Source: Mixophyes australis
Taxonomy: Eukaryota; Chordata; Amphibia; Anura; Limnodynastidae
Direction: 5' to 3'
Assembly: GCA_036250195.1 (NCBI GenBank)
Contig: JAVHZZ010000002.1
Location: 64,548,205 to 64,612,204 of the forward strand
Length of the DNA: 64,000 nucleotides
The position numbers were made by a program, and so were the translations under genes. Of the stretch, positions 24,395-39,400 are shown piece by piece. The notes below the pieces were generated by a model. That model saw nothing but the letters and a program-made list of their open reading frames with translations, searched no databases and was not told the origin of the DNA. Within the stretch, counting starts at the first letter, position 1. Each line of letters starts with the position of its first letter.

Positions 24395-27300
24395 TAACAA
24401 TAATTACACAATTTATTCAATTCTATACTCACATTCAAAAATCGACCAACGTTCCCTTCCTTTGAAGCATCTAAGATACAGGTATTCTCGTTCTCTTCAA
24501 GGCTTGAATCCAGAGGGACCTTCTTCTCGCTACAAGTAGACTGTTGTAGATGGGACACACCAAGCCGTATAGATGAGCTGCTCTCATCGGATACATAACC
24601 AGCCTCATCTGTCTGTACAGTGTCTCTTTCAGCTGTGTGTACTATCCTGTCACTCTCACCATCATTCTGTTTATCACCTTAATTATAGAAAAGAGGGTTT
24701 TACATTGACTATATAAATAGCACACAGATATTCCTACTATGACTGTGTTTTACTAACCATTCATAGAAAAATATTCTGTTCAAATGATATATATGGTAGA
24801 CAATATATATTTATCTGATTGAGGAACAACATGCTGCTTGTTCAATAGAGTAACATAAAAGGTCAGCTACAGACTCCAATGAAAGTCCTCTAAGAGCACA
24901 AATAATAGGCCTGTTTGGCTTCTTTATGGGTATACTCTAGCACAGTGCTGGCTAACCTGTGACACTCCAGGTGTTATGAAACTACAAGTCCCAGCATACC
25001 CTTCCAGCAATAAGCTGCTATATATTGGCAAAGCATGCTGGGACTTGTAGTTTCACAACACCCGGAGTGTCACAGGTTAGCCAACACTGCTCCAGGAACT
25101 CTGCATAATAGTGGAGTATTGTATTTTTATTTTAGACCTCGCCAACTTTCCTAAAAGTAAGTTTGCCAAATTTCTGCCCTACTAGAGCTGCCCTGGTCAG
25201 CTGTAATCACTTATTGTGACGTTGAAACGTCTAGGAGCACCAACAGCTCAGCTGAGGATTGGTCACAATATTCACAGAACGGAGCTGCCGAGTGCTGAAG
25301 CATTTAGCACGTAAAAATTGTCTGTCCTCCGTTACAACACCCACTACCGAGCTAGCTTCATGGATTGTGTTTCTATGGCCAAACAATCCTCAGATCACCA
25401 TAGTAATAATTTGTAGGGGAGAATAGACAGGGTGGCTAATAATGTATGCAAGATAAATGTTATGGATAAGAGGTGGCATATTACATTTGCTTATAAACCA
25501 GCATCCTAGGATGGGTACAGAATTTGCAGCATAAATTTCATTTTTAACATAAATATATGTATTTGATCACCTGGTTCATTGAAGTGCAACAGTTTAGGAG
25601 AAGCAGGTGGTGTGGAAAGATCATCATCTGAACTGTGCTGCAGCGTGACTGCTCCCTGGGGTTAAACACAACAGATTATCATTCAAAAATCATTATGTCC
25701 TCCGATAGACATTTGCAAATTTTTAGACTGTACAGCTATGAATATTGCTTCAGCCCAAAAAATGGGTATACTATAAATGCTGTCTTAGGTAAAGCAAATG
25801 AAAACCATATTTAAATATATGTCTTTATATCAAACATAACTTTTTTTTTTTTTTTTAAGTGTACCCAAGTAACATTTATATTGTTTGTGTTTTTTTGGCA
25901 TTATACAGGGACACCCCCCCCCCCCCCCCCCGCCCACAAAATGAGCAAAATAATGATACATGATCCTTTTCCAGAATTATCTGTTGCAAACACACAAATG
26001 TAAAGCTTTAATAAGCCAGGTCTCCCCGAACATAGCACTATGACATGTGTATCCTTTGCACAAGGTATTTTGCAGCGATGGGGCCAAGAAACACATTTTC
26101 AGTTTTGAAAGTTTTTTTTAATGCTCTTCTCGTACTGTACACAAAGTACAAAGCAATCTTTAAGGTGGGAGTAACTGAGGTAAGAAACTGCAATAATAGA
26201 TCCATATCAGCCATGCACCGCAGGCCTATTAGGACATGGGGCTACATGTTATGTCAATAAATGGAAATGGATGCTTTCCTGGACTGACTGTGCACATGGG
26301 TACATACAGAAGCAAATGTTGGGGTATAGATGGGGGGAATAGAACATGTCTTGTCATCTCTCCCCCTCCAGCCCCATAAAGATCAACCATTTGTATGCAA
26401 GGATGGAAATATAAATGACAGTGCGCATGGCCTCACTTCACATGGCAGTTAGCACCACACCACCTCTATATTAGATATACTATTGGAAACGGTGCAGGAT
26501 ACCTGTAGTGCATTTCTTATACCAATATATCCATCCTTTATATTTCCTGGTGAAGCAACAAGTATTTCACCAGGCTTCCAAACCCAATGCGGATTTCTAA
26601 ATTGCAGTATTAGAAAACAAACAATGTAAATAGCATTTTCCACATCCTGTTGGGAGAGGAAATGAGCGCGTTTAACATGAGAGGTGCTCAAGTCGGTCTG
26701 AGCCGCTCTCTGCCAAGCTGCCCCCCCCCCCCCCCTTCCCCCTCAGAGCAACAAGACACTGGAAGCCTGTAAATTCACAGCTCACTGTATAGGTGTAGAA
26801 TGAACATATACAGATTCTGGTCATTAAGTGCCATAACTGTCCCTCAGGCTATTCCCCTCCACGATTCACATTATAAGCAATGTAGACAATAATTTTCAGT
26901 CCTTCTGTCAGACAAATAGATTTTGGTTTCATGCCAACCTCAGGTACAAGCATAAGTGGGTATGGAGTCAATGGAAACAATATGGTCCATCCCCATATGC
27001 TAGTGGGTAACTATCTTAAGTGAAAAATATATTTCTGAACTTGAACAAACCACCACTTACTATACTGACTACTGGCCAACGGTACTTGGATATGTTTGTT
27101 AATTGCAGAGTACAGAATATGTTTGATTGGAACCAGTTTCTGTATTTTTCTACAAGCCATCAATCCTGCATCTGGTCAGGCTGTATCTACAAAGTTCCGC
27201 AAGACCAGTATTTACTTAGAAAAGTCTGAAGTCTCAAAACATAAATGTGTGAATGTTAATAGGTGTTCTCTCATACAGAACCAACTGTACTCTTAGCACC

Positions 27301-29400
27301 GTACAGTCCGGTAATCTCTGAACGTCACCTCTTCCATGAGTTGCCTTCTGCGTTTCTGCAGCATGGAGGTCTTGGTTTTAGGTCTTCTAATAGATGTGAA
27401 GTCTAATTTGCCTCTGGAACTGCATACGGATTTTCTATACAGCAAAATAAGGAATATTAATGTCAATGTTATGTGAAAAAATATCATTTATAATTACATT
27501 TTAGAATTAGTATTATGCACATCCAAGAGTATTTATTAGCACACTTTGGATCGTTTCTGTTTCCAATGTACAAGAAACAAAAGGGATTATTTAAAAAACA
27601 ATAATAATAACAGCGATGATATTTACATTTTGTTGGTCAGGGGGTTAGTTGGCTTTTAAAAAGTGTACAAAGCATAGTTAGCTAAAACCGAGCCTATGGA
27701 TAAGTACTTCTAAATAAAGGCCTTTCCCCATTTTTAAGAAAATAGAGTAATGACAGATGATCAGAAGCATGACAGTTCTGCCAGTGCAGGATAGACTAGG
27801 GACACACTGTGATCGTCACACAGCATTCTGGTCTTTCAGTGATAAAGCCAAACTAGTGCCCAATGTACTGTGGTGGGCTGATAACAATGGAGTGCTTATG
27901 CAGCTTTCACTGATCAACCACTTCTCTGGCACAAACCAGCCCACTCCTACACCATCCTGACATAAGCATGATGCATTTATCAAACAGACAAGTAGAGGAG
28001 TTTGACCACCTTAGATAGCAGCCACTGACACCTGAGAGAACAGAGCTGTCAGTGTAAATTGCCTGGGTGATTTAAGAGTACAGCCATTAGTCAGGACATA
28101 AAAAAAATATATGGGACTAAAACAAAAGGCATCAACTATTTATATCCCTCTAGTCATGTGGAAACATTTACAATGAAGACCTTCATATACCTTGCAGCAC
28201 AGTACATAGCTACATATTCCCAAAAATCTAGATGGCATAGTTGATATTCTGGGTGGACCACATTGCGTCTATTACACTGTACTCTGACTGTACCTGTCTC
28301 TTATTTTGAAGTGATAGGAGTTGGAATTCCCATCATGAAATCTGGAGTTCACCAGGATATCTACTCAGGTTTGGTAACAATTACAAGGTAGGAAGATTCA
28401 GTACTAACTGTCTGAAATAAACAGACAGGAGGCCAATTATGGATACAAATGCATACATATATACCCATGCATAATGTAATAGTTGTACGCTCACCAGACA
28501 ATTCTATGTAAACCGATAAGTCATTGAATTTTTTTTTTATTTTTTTTTTTAGAGAAGACCAAAAAATCCCACTTAATTCTGACCAAGATGCTTTATAAAC
28601 AAGAATTATAATGTCCCTTAGTCAAAATGAAGTTGATTTTTTATTCTCTATGTGAAAATTTACTGCTATATCTATTTATATTTATCCACTTAGGATAACC
28701 GATAGGTGAAATATTTGGCTTTGTTTGTCTTTATACTATTTTGCTATTACTGTGAAGCTCGCTATGATCTATACAGATGAGACTAGAATTTACATTGAAC
28801 GTTCAGACATAGTTTCTTTCTTAGAGAGGAGAGAGAGCACGAGAGCAAGAAAAAGAGAGAAAACAAAGGAAAATAGAAAATACATCTGTACTATTAAAAT
28901 AAAAAATCTATAAAACCATTAGTACTTGGGGTTGAACATAAGCAATAATATTGCAGCCGCTAGTAGTGTTAATACTTGTGTTAGAGACTATGTTGTGTTA
29001 ATGAAAATATATTCTAAACAGCATAATGAAAATATATTCTAAACAGCATGAATTAATTTGCTTGTGTATGAAAACGAATATATTACTGAGTAGAAGAATC
29101 TACATTGCAGTTTTAAAGTGGCTAAAAATCTCACTGTAATCCGGGATTGTGGGAATGGAATATTAACAAGCCTATCATTCAGTCTTCATAATTGCTGCTC
29201 TTTAGATATAATTAATGAAATAGTGCAAGCTCTGGTATAAAGTGAAAGTCCAGAGTTTTCCATTGCTGCTTCTTACATGTGATGATTTCATTTAAAAAAA
29301 ATTCAGACATGGGTAAGAGCCTCACTTAAGTTGATGTTTGTTTTCTTTCCTTTAACACATGAGTCGGAAATGTGTGTGTGTATATTTTATATAGATAGAG

Positions 29401-29446
<46 letters not shown>

Positions 29447-32400
29447 TATGTATGTATATGTACACATAGACATACTTGTTTTTATTGCACACATAGGGAC
29501 ACCCTTTTCCTGTCAACAGGACAATCATGTACCTATGTGTAGAAGCGGTTTGCAAGTCTTAATTGGTAACTCTGGTGACAGTTTGACTGTGCGCACAGTA
29601 ATGACACAGACTGCATGGTGGGGAAAGTTTCATGTATTTCTGCAGTCTGAGGGCATCCACCGACACCAAGCCATGGAGGTTACAGTCATGGTCATCCACT
29701 GTGTATCGTCTCAACAACAAATCTTTGGATAAAATTTATTATGTGCTTCTACACAGCTTGGATGTCATATCTGTCCTGAGTTTATCTCCACACTTCTTTA
29801 CAACCTGAAAGGAAGCAGAACGGTCCATTACGAATCTGCAAAAAACAGAGAAGACAATTTGCTTTTGCATAATGAAACTGGATGCTACACCGAACTGTGT
29901 AGCATTGGCGGAGCACTGGTCCTGTGTTGTCAGGTCCCTGCACCATCTCCCTTCTGACGTGAAAGTGTCCATCTCCTCTAAATTCTTGTCCTTGAATTCA
30001 TCCCGGCTGCCACTCTCCACAGTCATTAAAAGTTTGCGGATCTTGGCAAGTTGGAAGGTACCTTCTGGAAGGAGGCAATACTGCCGTTGCACCCTGATGT
30101 TGTGTCTAAGGAAGTCCGCCAACTGATCCAATTCTGTGTCATATAGGATGAGCACCTTTTGAAAGAGTGGCAACGTGCTTTCAAAGCTTCATGGAAGACA
30201 GTCTGTGGGGATGTTTGGCCCCAGATTGTTGGGCAAACAGGCGTAAGCAATGGAAGCCTCTGAAATGTGAGTAGGCAGCTGTTCTAACAATCCTATAGAA
30301 AGTTTGGGTATTCACACCACATTCTTCACACTTCTCTGCAAGAAGTTCCACTGCCTTTGCATGGCTAGTATCAGCAGGATGGGTAACTATTCTCCCTCAT
30401 TTTCCCCGGATTTCAATCTGCATGATGTGTCAGCAGAGGTTCCTCTCAAGCCTGTAAAGCATTAGGTCAACATCTTGGTGGAACTCCAAAGTATCTCTTG
30501 AAGAGAAGGTAGTCAACATCTTGGAAACTACCCCTTCCCTTCGTCAATTGAACAAGATCACCTGCATTCTGTTATACGCCCTGGAGCCAATATTAACCTA
30601 TATTTTTTCAGGTTTATACACAGTATATATGTATAAAGCAGGAACATTTGATAGGGATCTGAGTATATTGTGCATATGTATGTACAAATATATAGCCTGT
30701 ATACTCACTTTGACATTTTTGGCTGCCTACAACCAGATACTGTTGGAGAATCTCCGTGTTTCTGGTTGCTGGTTGAAACTGAGGGGAGAACATTAATCTC
30801 AGAATCTGAGTGAGAAAAACGTTTTCGTTTAGAATAAATAGAAGTGGTCTTATTTCCATCAGTTTGCATCACATATACATTAGAATCCTGTTCTGCGTTT
30901 ACATCGACTGATTTCAATAAAATCCGACCTGCAAAAAGAAATAGAATTTAGCTGAAATAACATCATAGTGCATGTCTAAGACACGGATATGTTAAAAGGA
31001 GAAATATAAGTGTAACAGGATTCAGTGGTAGCAATGTTACAAATCAGACCATGTACTTGGTATATTTAAAACACAAGTTGTTTTATATAAAGAAGCTAAG
31101 GATGACATTCACAAATACCAAAGTCTCAAGATCTTTAAATATACAGCGGAATTCAACTTATAAATAAAATGATGCGTTTTAAAAAGCAATTCTATTTATT
31201 AATTTAAAAAAGAGATGCATTTTTTACAACGACTTTGAGTGTCCTAAAAATAAATTATAAAAGCTCAGGCTTTGCTGACTGGGAGCTGCCATTATGATAT
31301 CTATGCAGCGTATAAAGTTGTGCTGTTCCGATAATCATAAAAAAGGTGGCATGTCACAGTTTACAATACTCTGCATTAATATGGTGGCATGCTTAGGTTA
31401 GATTTCACATGTGTGGGATTTTATAGTAGCTTTCACGTTAAGGGGACCATTATATCATTTTTTATTTGCCCCTCATGTTCAAGGGATGAATGTATCCAAA
31501 TGTGCTTTGCTATAGGACCTTATCTAGTTTCTATAATGGTCCTAGTCTGTTTGCAGAGTTCACCATTCAGGAGAGGGTCCACTAACTACCTTCTCTTTCC
31601 CAGAATGCCCTTTTCTTGTTCCAGACAATCTAACTGGAGGCAATTCACTCACAATACAGTAGCTCAGGGATGTGTGACATCATTTTGGGATGTGGCTAAA
31701 CTAGAAAGGCCCGAACATATAACGGAGAGCAGACAAAGATTTGGCAGACACAACACCCTGTTTATACAGAGGAATCCAGGAAGCAATTTAAACGGTCTAA
31801 TCTTCTCCCCAAGGAAGAAGACCAAGCCGGCTCCCCTTGGTCTTCCCCCCAAGGAAGAAGACCAAGCCGGCTCCCCTTGGACAGCCTGAGGGGACTGGGA
31901 AAAAACCTTGGGTGTCACCCCCATATTAACCGTTGAAACTGGGTTAGTACCCCCCTTTTCTGAAGTAGACAGAGTGGAACCCGTGGCGGAGCGTACAGGG
32001 GTTGTCTGCACCTCTGCCTGCCGGGTAATGAGCTGTGCAAGTAAAGGGAACGATTGGGGCAGTGAAGACGACCAAACCGGCTCTCCCGCCTACAGCGAGG
32101 ATGCCCCATGCACCCGCTCGTCCCAAACCCCGGCTACACACTGTGCACAGAGCGCATCCCGGTCTGTCTGTCCCACAGGAAGTTTAGCAGAACATTTTGA
32201 ACAGACAAACTTTGACACTGGCAGACTTACCCTTATCTGACATGATAAACAGCAGAAAAGGAATACACCAAAAATACCAGCAAGCACCTCACGCACAGGG
32301 TGGGTAGGAAACAGGATCAAAAACGCATCCTTCAGTTACACAAGTATCTTTTGGTTATTTGCTTTACTCTCTTTCTACTTTATAACATACATGTCTCTAG

Positions 32401-35400
32401 TTGGTCCCAGAGTAAGAAAAGGAGTCAGCAACAGCGGACTTCTTTCTCCTCACAGAGCCACTTGAGGAACCTCAGTCATCCTCCACATTCGCAGGAGATT
32501 TGGCGCTCCTGGGACATACCACCTAGCAGGAAGGAAAGTCTCGACTGCCTCCTCCTGCCAAGGCTCTTACTGACAGACTGCAGCACGGTACACACCTTCC
32601 GTGTCATCTGCTTGGAGTCCAGAGACAATTAGAAACGTGCCCAGCGCTTCTGCAGTCTGACCTAGTCAGGCACTGCCGTGGACTGGTCCTGCAACCGAGG
32701 ATCCAGGTTCTCCCTCCACCTTAGCATGGTATCTCCCAACAGGTCTAGCTTCCTCCTGACTGAACGCTCTCCCTGAGTAACGGCGGTGAGAGCGCCACAG
32801 CGTGCGCTCTGTCACCATAAGAACAAGCCCAAAAGCCTGGCTGTATGGGCAGTAGAAAAAAAAAAAAAGCCTTAGGTCAGCGGTCTGGCCGAACAAACAA
32901 ACAGAAAACAGGTAGCTCAGAGCACCTGTATCCATCTACACTATACTCCAGATATAGGAAACTAAAACTAAAAAAAAATACTAATTAATCTAAAAAAAAC
33001 AACAGCACACTTAAATTAAACTGAAGCTAGCAGGGGTTGCAGAGGGGAGGAGCCAGCAGCAGTTCCTTCGTTAACTATTTAGGTGTCAACTCGATGCGCC
33101 CTCATACAATCCCCCATGGTAGCAGTGTCCCCCTGATTGGATGATTGAGAAAAATCATATTCAGATCTCATATATTTATGTCATTCAAAGTAATGTCAAT
33201 GAGAGTCCATGATTTCAATTAACCAGGAAACACTATAGATAAAAAAATATTGCCACACATCTCAAATAACTAAATGCTATTTGATGTAGGTTGTGGATTG
33301 TTAGAATATATTATTGTATTCAATATAACATTTCATAAGTGGATCAGCACAAATAATCATGCTATTCCATTATTTTATTATTGATAATATAGTATGGTTG
33401 ATTAATGGTTTACTTTATGATAAACATAATTCAATATGGAGCCGAATCGTTATGTTACTATGGTAACTATTGTAACAAAATATAGGGTACCACGCCACCA
33501 TAACAACATACAGCTCCGTGGTATATCTAGGACGGATGTACAAAGACATTAAATAAGGGAAGTAAAGAAGATTCTGATCACTGATTGTAAATGACAGCAT
33601 CACATGACAATGGAACTATGACTGGTCATTTAGAGGACAAGTGATGTCCAGAGATTAATGATAGCATCAGAATCACAATACATTTACCATTTGTTTTACT
33701 GTGTGTGTGTGTTATATTTACATGCACACTAACATTTTTTCTGGGTAACTTACATAAATACAGATCATCACAAGTTCATGGTACTGTTTTGAACACTACG
33801 CAAAATGTGAGGCAGTGTAGTTCACCTTTAACAAACAATAAAATACATATTTATGGGAGTCTGTTCTCCCCTGGAGGTTATATTTAATATAGTGTTAGCA
33901 TAGTATACAGAAATCCTGCTAGTTTCTACAATGGTCACTTGCCTGCATAGATGCACACGAATGTTCCTCTTTCAAGATCATCCAAGCAGCGAACGCCCCA
34001 GCCTTTATCCTTTGTTTTGTACACCTGGAGTCGCACCTGAAGGCCATGCTGTACAACCCGGTTCTGACACATCTTCCGGTCACATTTACAAGACACGTTA
34101 CATTCATATAATCTGCATTAAAGTGTATGTAAAAAAAAAAAAAAAAAATATGATTCACCATGGGCCATATAACATTGGAGTGAATGCATCTGTGCAGCAG
34201 AGAATATATCTCTGCATATAAAATAAGATGTTCATACAATCCATTCATTTCTAGAACTTTGCAAGGAAATTAAACAATTCCTTCATGTCGTATATGTATA
34301 TAAGGAAATTATAAATGAATAAGGAAATTACGTAATACAATACTAGGGGGTATATTTACTAAACGGCAAGTTTATTAAAGACAAAGCCCATCAGGGGGTA
34401 AATGTATGAATCTCCGGATTCTTCATCTCCGGCGTGTTCAGCCTCTTCAGCGCTTAAATTTAAAGCGGCGCTGCATTGTAAAGGGAAGTTTCCCTTTACA
34501 ATGCAGCGCCGCTTTAAATTTAAGCGCTGAAGAGGCTGAACACGCCGGAGATGAAGAATCCGGAGATTCATACATTTACCCCCAGGTGTTGTCTTTGATA
34601 AAATTGTTGTTTTAAAAAAAATGATGGCAAAACCGCATGCAGTTTGTCAGAACGGACTCTTAGGGGTATATTCACTAAACGGCAGGTTTGAAAAATGGTG
34701 ATGTTGCCTATAGCAACCAATCAGATTCTAGTTATCATTTATTTACTACATTCTACAAAATGACTGCTAGAATCATCTGATTGGTTGCTATAGGCAACAT
34801 CTCCACTTTTTTAAACCCACAGTTTAATAAATATACCCCTTTTCTAGACCTATTACTTACCCGGTGGAGATAGGAGTTGTGAGCCGCTTATACGTATAAC
34901 CCGGTTTTACACCATTTTTGGTTGAGGTGATATTTTTATTGCATTCTCTGGCTGTCAGCTGCAAACACGAACATGTTGATCTGAAAAAAAGAAATATCAT
35001 GCATATAAGAATGAAGATGACAAAAAGCATTACAACAAATATACTCATACACTACCATGCTACAAATATCTGCTCAATGCATTATTCAGTTCCTTTATGT
35101 TACATGAAAGCTATAGGTATATGAAAATTTTTAAAAAAGACTCTTAAATTGTGTGCTTCCCATTCATAGGAAGTAAATAGTTCGTAGGGGAGTGGATACA
35201 CGACTGAAACAGGCAATTATACAGACGAGCAGAATTCTTGGACGTTCTGGCGACCCATTACATTTAGAGAACGTATGTAAAGGTAAATAAAACGGAGGAT
35301 TTCATGTTGGCATACTGAATGCCTCTCAGTACTGTATTATACATTTTCATTGGAGTTGGTCTATAATTTGGGGGTTGTTACAAAAGATAAATCAGATAAT

Positions 35401-36449
35401 TTGTGATACAGTGTTCGGTATGTAAATCAATGATGCCCACATGGGTTAATACTTATACGGTTTTTAAGTATAGTATTATTAGAATAATAAAAAAAAGGAA
35501 AGATATACATACACACATTATATAATATATATATATACACACACACAATAATAATTTTAGAATATGGTTACTATGTTATTACCTGTAAATAAACAATAGG
35601 CTAATGACATTTGTTTTGGTACCTGACCCATGAGTTAAGAACCTCTGGATTACACTGTACCACATATTTCATAGGCCAATTACCTTTGAAGGAACTTTAA
35701 ATGTTTAGAACTGAAAGTGTCTTTCGAGGGGGAAGGACGGGGAGCTTCAGTACTTCGTTAATGTCTATGCAGTTATTGTTTTACATTTTGTAGCTATTGC
35801 ACTACTGTCAATGTGACATTTTTCACAGAGCAGTCTCACAGTACATGACAGCATTATCAAGGGAAACTCCAGTCAGCTTGTTATGATTTTATAACAATCA
35901 TGTGAACATTTGAGAGGGGGTATGATACCTTTGCAATCCCCCCCCAGAGACATCACACACCTCCCTCACCTTTATATCACTGGCTGCGAACGCAATAGTA
36001 TCACAGTCATTACCTCCGGCTCACTGAACTTCCTCCATAACTGGCTGCCATACCTCCAAGATGGAAACGATAGTAAACAATCAAAGCAAAGAAAACAAAG
36101 CTGGATAAAGAGTACTCAAAACCCATAATATAATAATACATTAATCCACAGCCAATGGCAGAACTACAGCAGTTCAGCTGCTACAGAGTATGGAGGTGAG
36201 GGAGGCCCAGCAATGGCAGCCCTATGAGGTCTCTCATCAGAGCAGACAAAGGCATGTGCACCAGACACACGCATGTTCAGAAAATGCCCCTATTCTGCTC
36301 TTTAGAGAGCAGTGCAAGGGGCCAAGGAGGCTAAAGTGGTATCACCAGCCCCTACCAAAAAATCTCTATAGGCCCCAGCGATACACACCTCCATCCAGAG
36401 AATACACATAATGCCTAGGTATATTATATAGAAGCATAGTTGTATTGAG

Positions 36450-36489
<40 letters not shown>

Positions 36490-39400
36490 TATATATATAT
36501 ATATGTGTATAATATCTACATACACACACACACACACACTCTCTCGCTCTCCCGCAGCTCCTTTTCAATATTACATGACAAATAAATACCTACCGTCCTC
36601 AATATCAAAGCTTTTATAATGGTATAGAAGTTCAGCTGTTTCCAATTGTACATTTTTCTACCCGGTCAACTAATTTACACATTGTGCAATTCTGTTGTGC
36701 TACATTTTTATGTGCATATTTATCTATGCAATTTTGTTCTCTATCTGCAATTACACTACAGATACATACACATCTAAGCAGCCATCAGTACAGTCACAGC
36801 ATCCAACAAACAGGTCTGTGAAATTATTGATCGAGTATCCACGTGGCCAGGGGGACTTCCTGTATGTAAAAGGAGACGGTCTGGTATTATCGATCTCATT
36901 GCAGAACGAGACTGGCACGGACTCCACATCTCCGCTTATATCAGCTTCCTGAGCAACAACTTGGCTCTTGACAGGATTTCTTTCTAGCTGGATGTATGTG
37001 TTGAAAGAGAAATGATCCAGAAATAAAAAGCGGCACTCCGTCTGAAAGAGGTAAGAACGCACTTCCTCAAAGTCCCGGAGACACCTTCCACAGGGGGCTT
37101 TGTAGAGGACATCCAACGACCGTGAGAGGAGACCAGACTTTGCATGCCGCCTCTGGAATTGACACATGATTGGGAACTTGAGCGGGTTTTCTCTCTTGGT
37201 AAAGTATGGATTCACTTCTGAGAGACACATCTTTGCACAGTTGTGCTTTTTGAAACGGACACTTGTTGCGACCAGAGGTAAAGTTACGTCACTGAATTCA
37301 GCCTCCGGACAGGTCACCTTTTCCTTGCTGTTTACAATAGAACACAAATTCAATTAACTGTATTGATCAGAACATGTCTACTAGAATCCTGTTTGTTAGA
37401 TACTTTCTAAAACTTCAATTTAGTTTTTCTGTAGCACACAACTTTCACTTAAAACCATATTGCTCTAGTACACAAATACTATGAAACGTGTTGTATATGT
37501 AACGGTGTGTAAAAGCGGATATTACCCATAGCAACCAAGAAAATTCTCTAATTTTACTAGTTTAGAAAGCAAGATTAATTGGCTGCTATCTGTAATCCAC
37601 TTTAGAGCTTCCTGGCCCAGAATTACAGAACACCGTGCTACTACCTAATCCAGAGCCGTATTTCTATAGGGAAGCAAAGGTCATTACATCACAAAATGTG
37701 TGGAATCTGGCTCTGGCTGTAATAATGAAGCCTAATGGACCAAGAGCGCAGAAGGTGACACATTAACATCGCCATGTTAAATTGGGGGCAGTATTTGTTC
37801 AGGCCAGACCTAGCCGAAGTCCTGATACTATTATTGTGGAATGCAGTGTTTGGTTATAATTATATTACTTTGACAGAATTCACAACATTTTTGCCCTAGA
37901 TCCATTCTTGTCTGAAACTGGCTATAGGACAGGTAACTTCCGGACCATTTTAGTCCAGAAAAAAAAGGCTGCATTAGCAGATGTTATTGTTGAACCAAGT
38001 TCTCGACCTGAACAATAAACATCTGATTGTCAGTGGTCAGTGTGCATTTACACAAATGGAAATGTCGGCCAAATTTGGTCATTCACAAACAAAGTGGCCT
38101 GCCAGGTGTTTGGTTTACCTTATGGTGCACCTCCCAAGTGAACAAACATGTAACACTACAGACACACCACATACATTTTAAGCGCCAAATAATTTGGCGA
38201 TTAGCTATAGATACTAATATACCAAGTGGTTTTCACATCTTTGTGTCAACATGAATGCATATATTATGGCTTAGTCCTTGAAGTCCCTGCATTGACTGCT
38301 TAACCAGAGACCATATGTTCTCAAAGTATAAAACAAAATGTTGTACATAATAGTAAACCAAAATAACCTCTGTAAACATTAATGTACAGACAACCCACAG
38401 AAGCAGAATGAGGAAGAGGTAACAATATCTCTTCATACGTACAATTCATAGTCGATGGGAATCGATAACATTTCTTCTCTCCATGCTGGTGTACAATTCT
38501 TATCTTCTTTCAGCTCATCTGCAATATTTAGATCTACAACAATGAAAAATATCTGCACGTCAATTATTTGCAGTAATATTTAGATGAATATGAAAGTTGT
38601 ATTTCTTTTCTTTTTAAGCTCAATAAATTTGATTGAAAATGTTTGTAAGACATTTGGAGATGCAATAATAACAATAACAAATATAAAGGGTGAACAGAAG
38701 TGGTCTTTATTTTGTTAGAACAGACAACACATTTTCTATCCTGACGCCTTCATTTCCTGCAGCAGGAGTATCGTTACCCCAGAGAGGGGGCTGTACTTGT
38801 CCTGCATTCCAGTGGTGAAGAAACAGACACCACAGTCTTCAGCAGCAATCCAGGGCCATTCCAGGAAGGCACATTTTCTTTACTCTCTCCAAAGATAGAT
38901 ATGTTGCATTGATTAATGGAATGTCTGTCTTTAACTTGTAATCCAATCCTCACATATGTAAAAGAAGTAGTTTTGTTAACAGGCATTGGCCAGAATTGAC
39001 ATGAAACTGTTGCCCCATTAAGAATGCCCAGCAAGAAGCTGCAGCTACAGACTGGAAGGCCCCAGCTACTGCCCTGGCATAGCACCAACATCATGCCAAG
39101 CCACAGCCCCTGTACTAGTGATCGTCCTGGGCCCATCAACCACAATGGTATCAGAGATAAATCAAAACAGAGCACACTACGCGTTTCATGGACATACCAA
39201 GTTGTACTTACCACAGTTGTAGGTTTCACTGTCATCAAAATCAGCCTCACTCACCCAGAGGAGAGCTCTTGTGTATTCTATTAAAAAGAAAATATCAGAG
39301 TTTAAAACAAAAAAACACAGATCAGACAGACTTTAAGTGTTAATGTTCAGAGTATGGTCTGGAACAATATTAACAGTCTTGATAACATGTTTAGAAAACA

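Noticed and set aside
26449..26691. 80-residue frame in SETDB2 intron 9 as a possible exon
   Set aside because: No suitable splice sites in phase, no likeness to SETDB2, and exons 9 and 10 already join in frame.
34359..34615. Identical peptides encoded on both strands
   Set aside because: A consequence of the perfect palindrome, not a gene pair.
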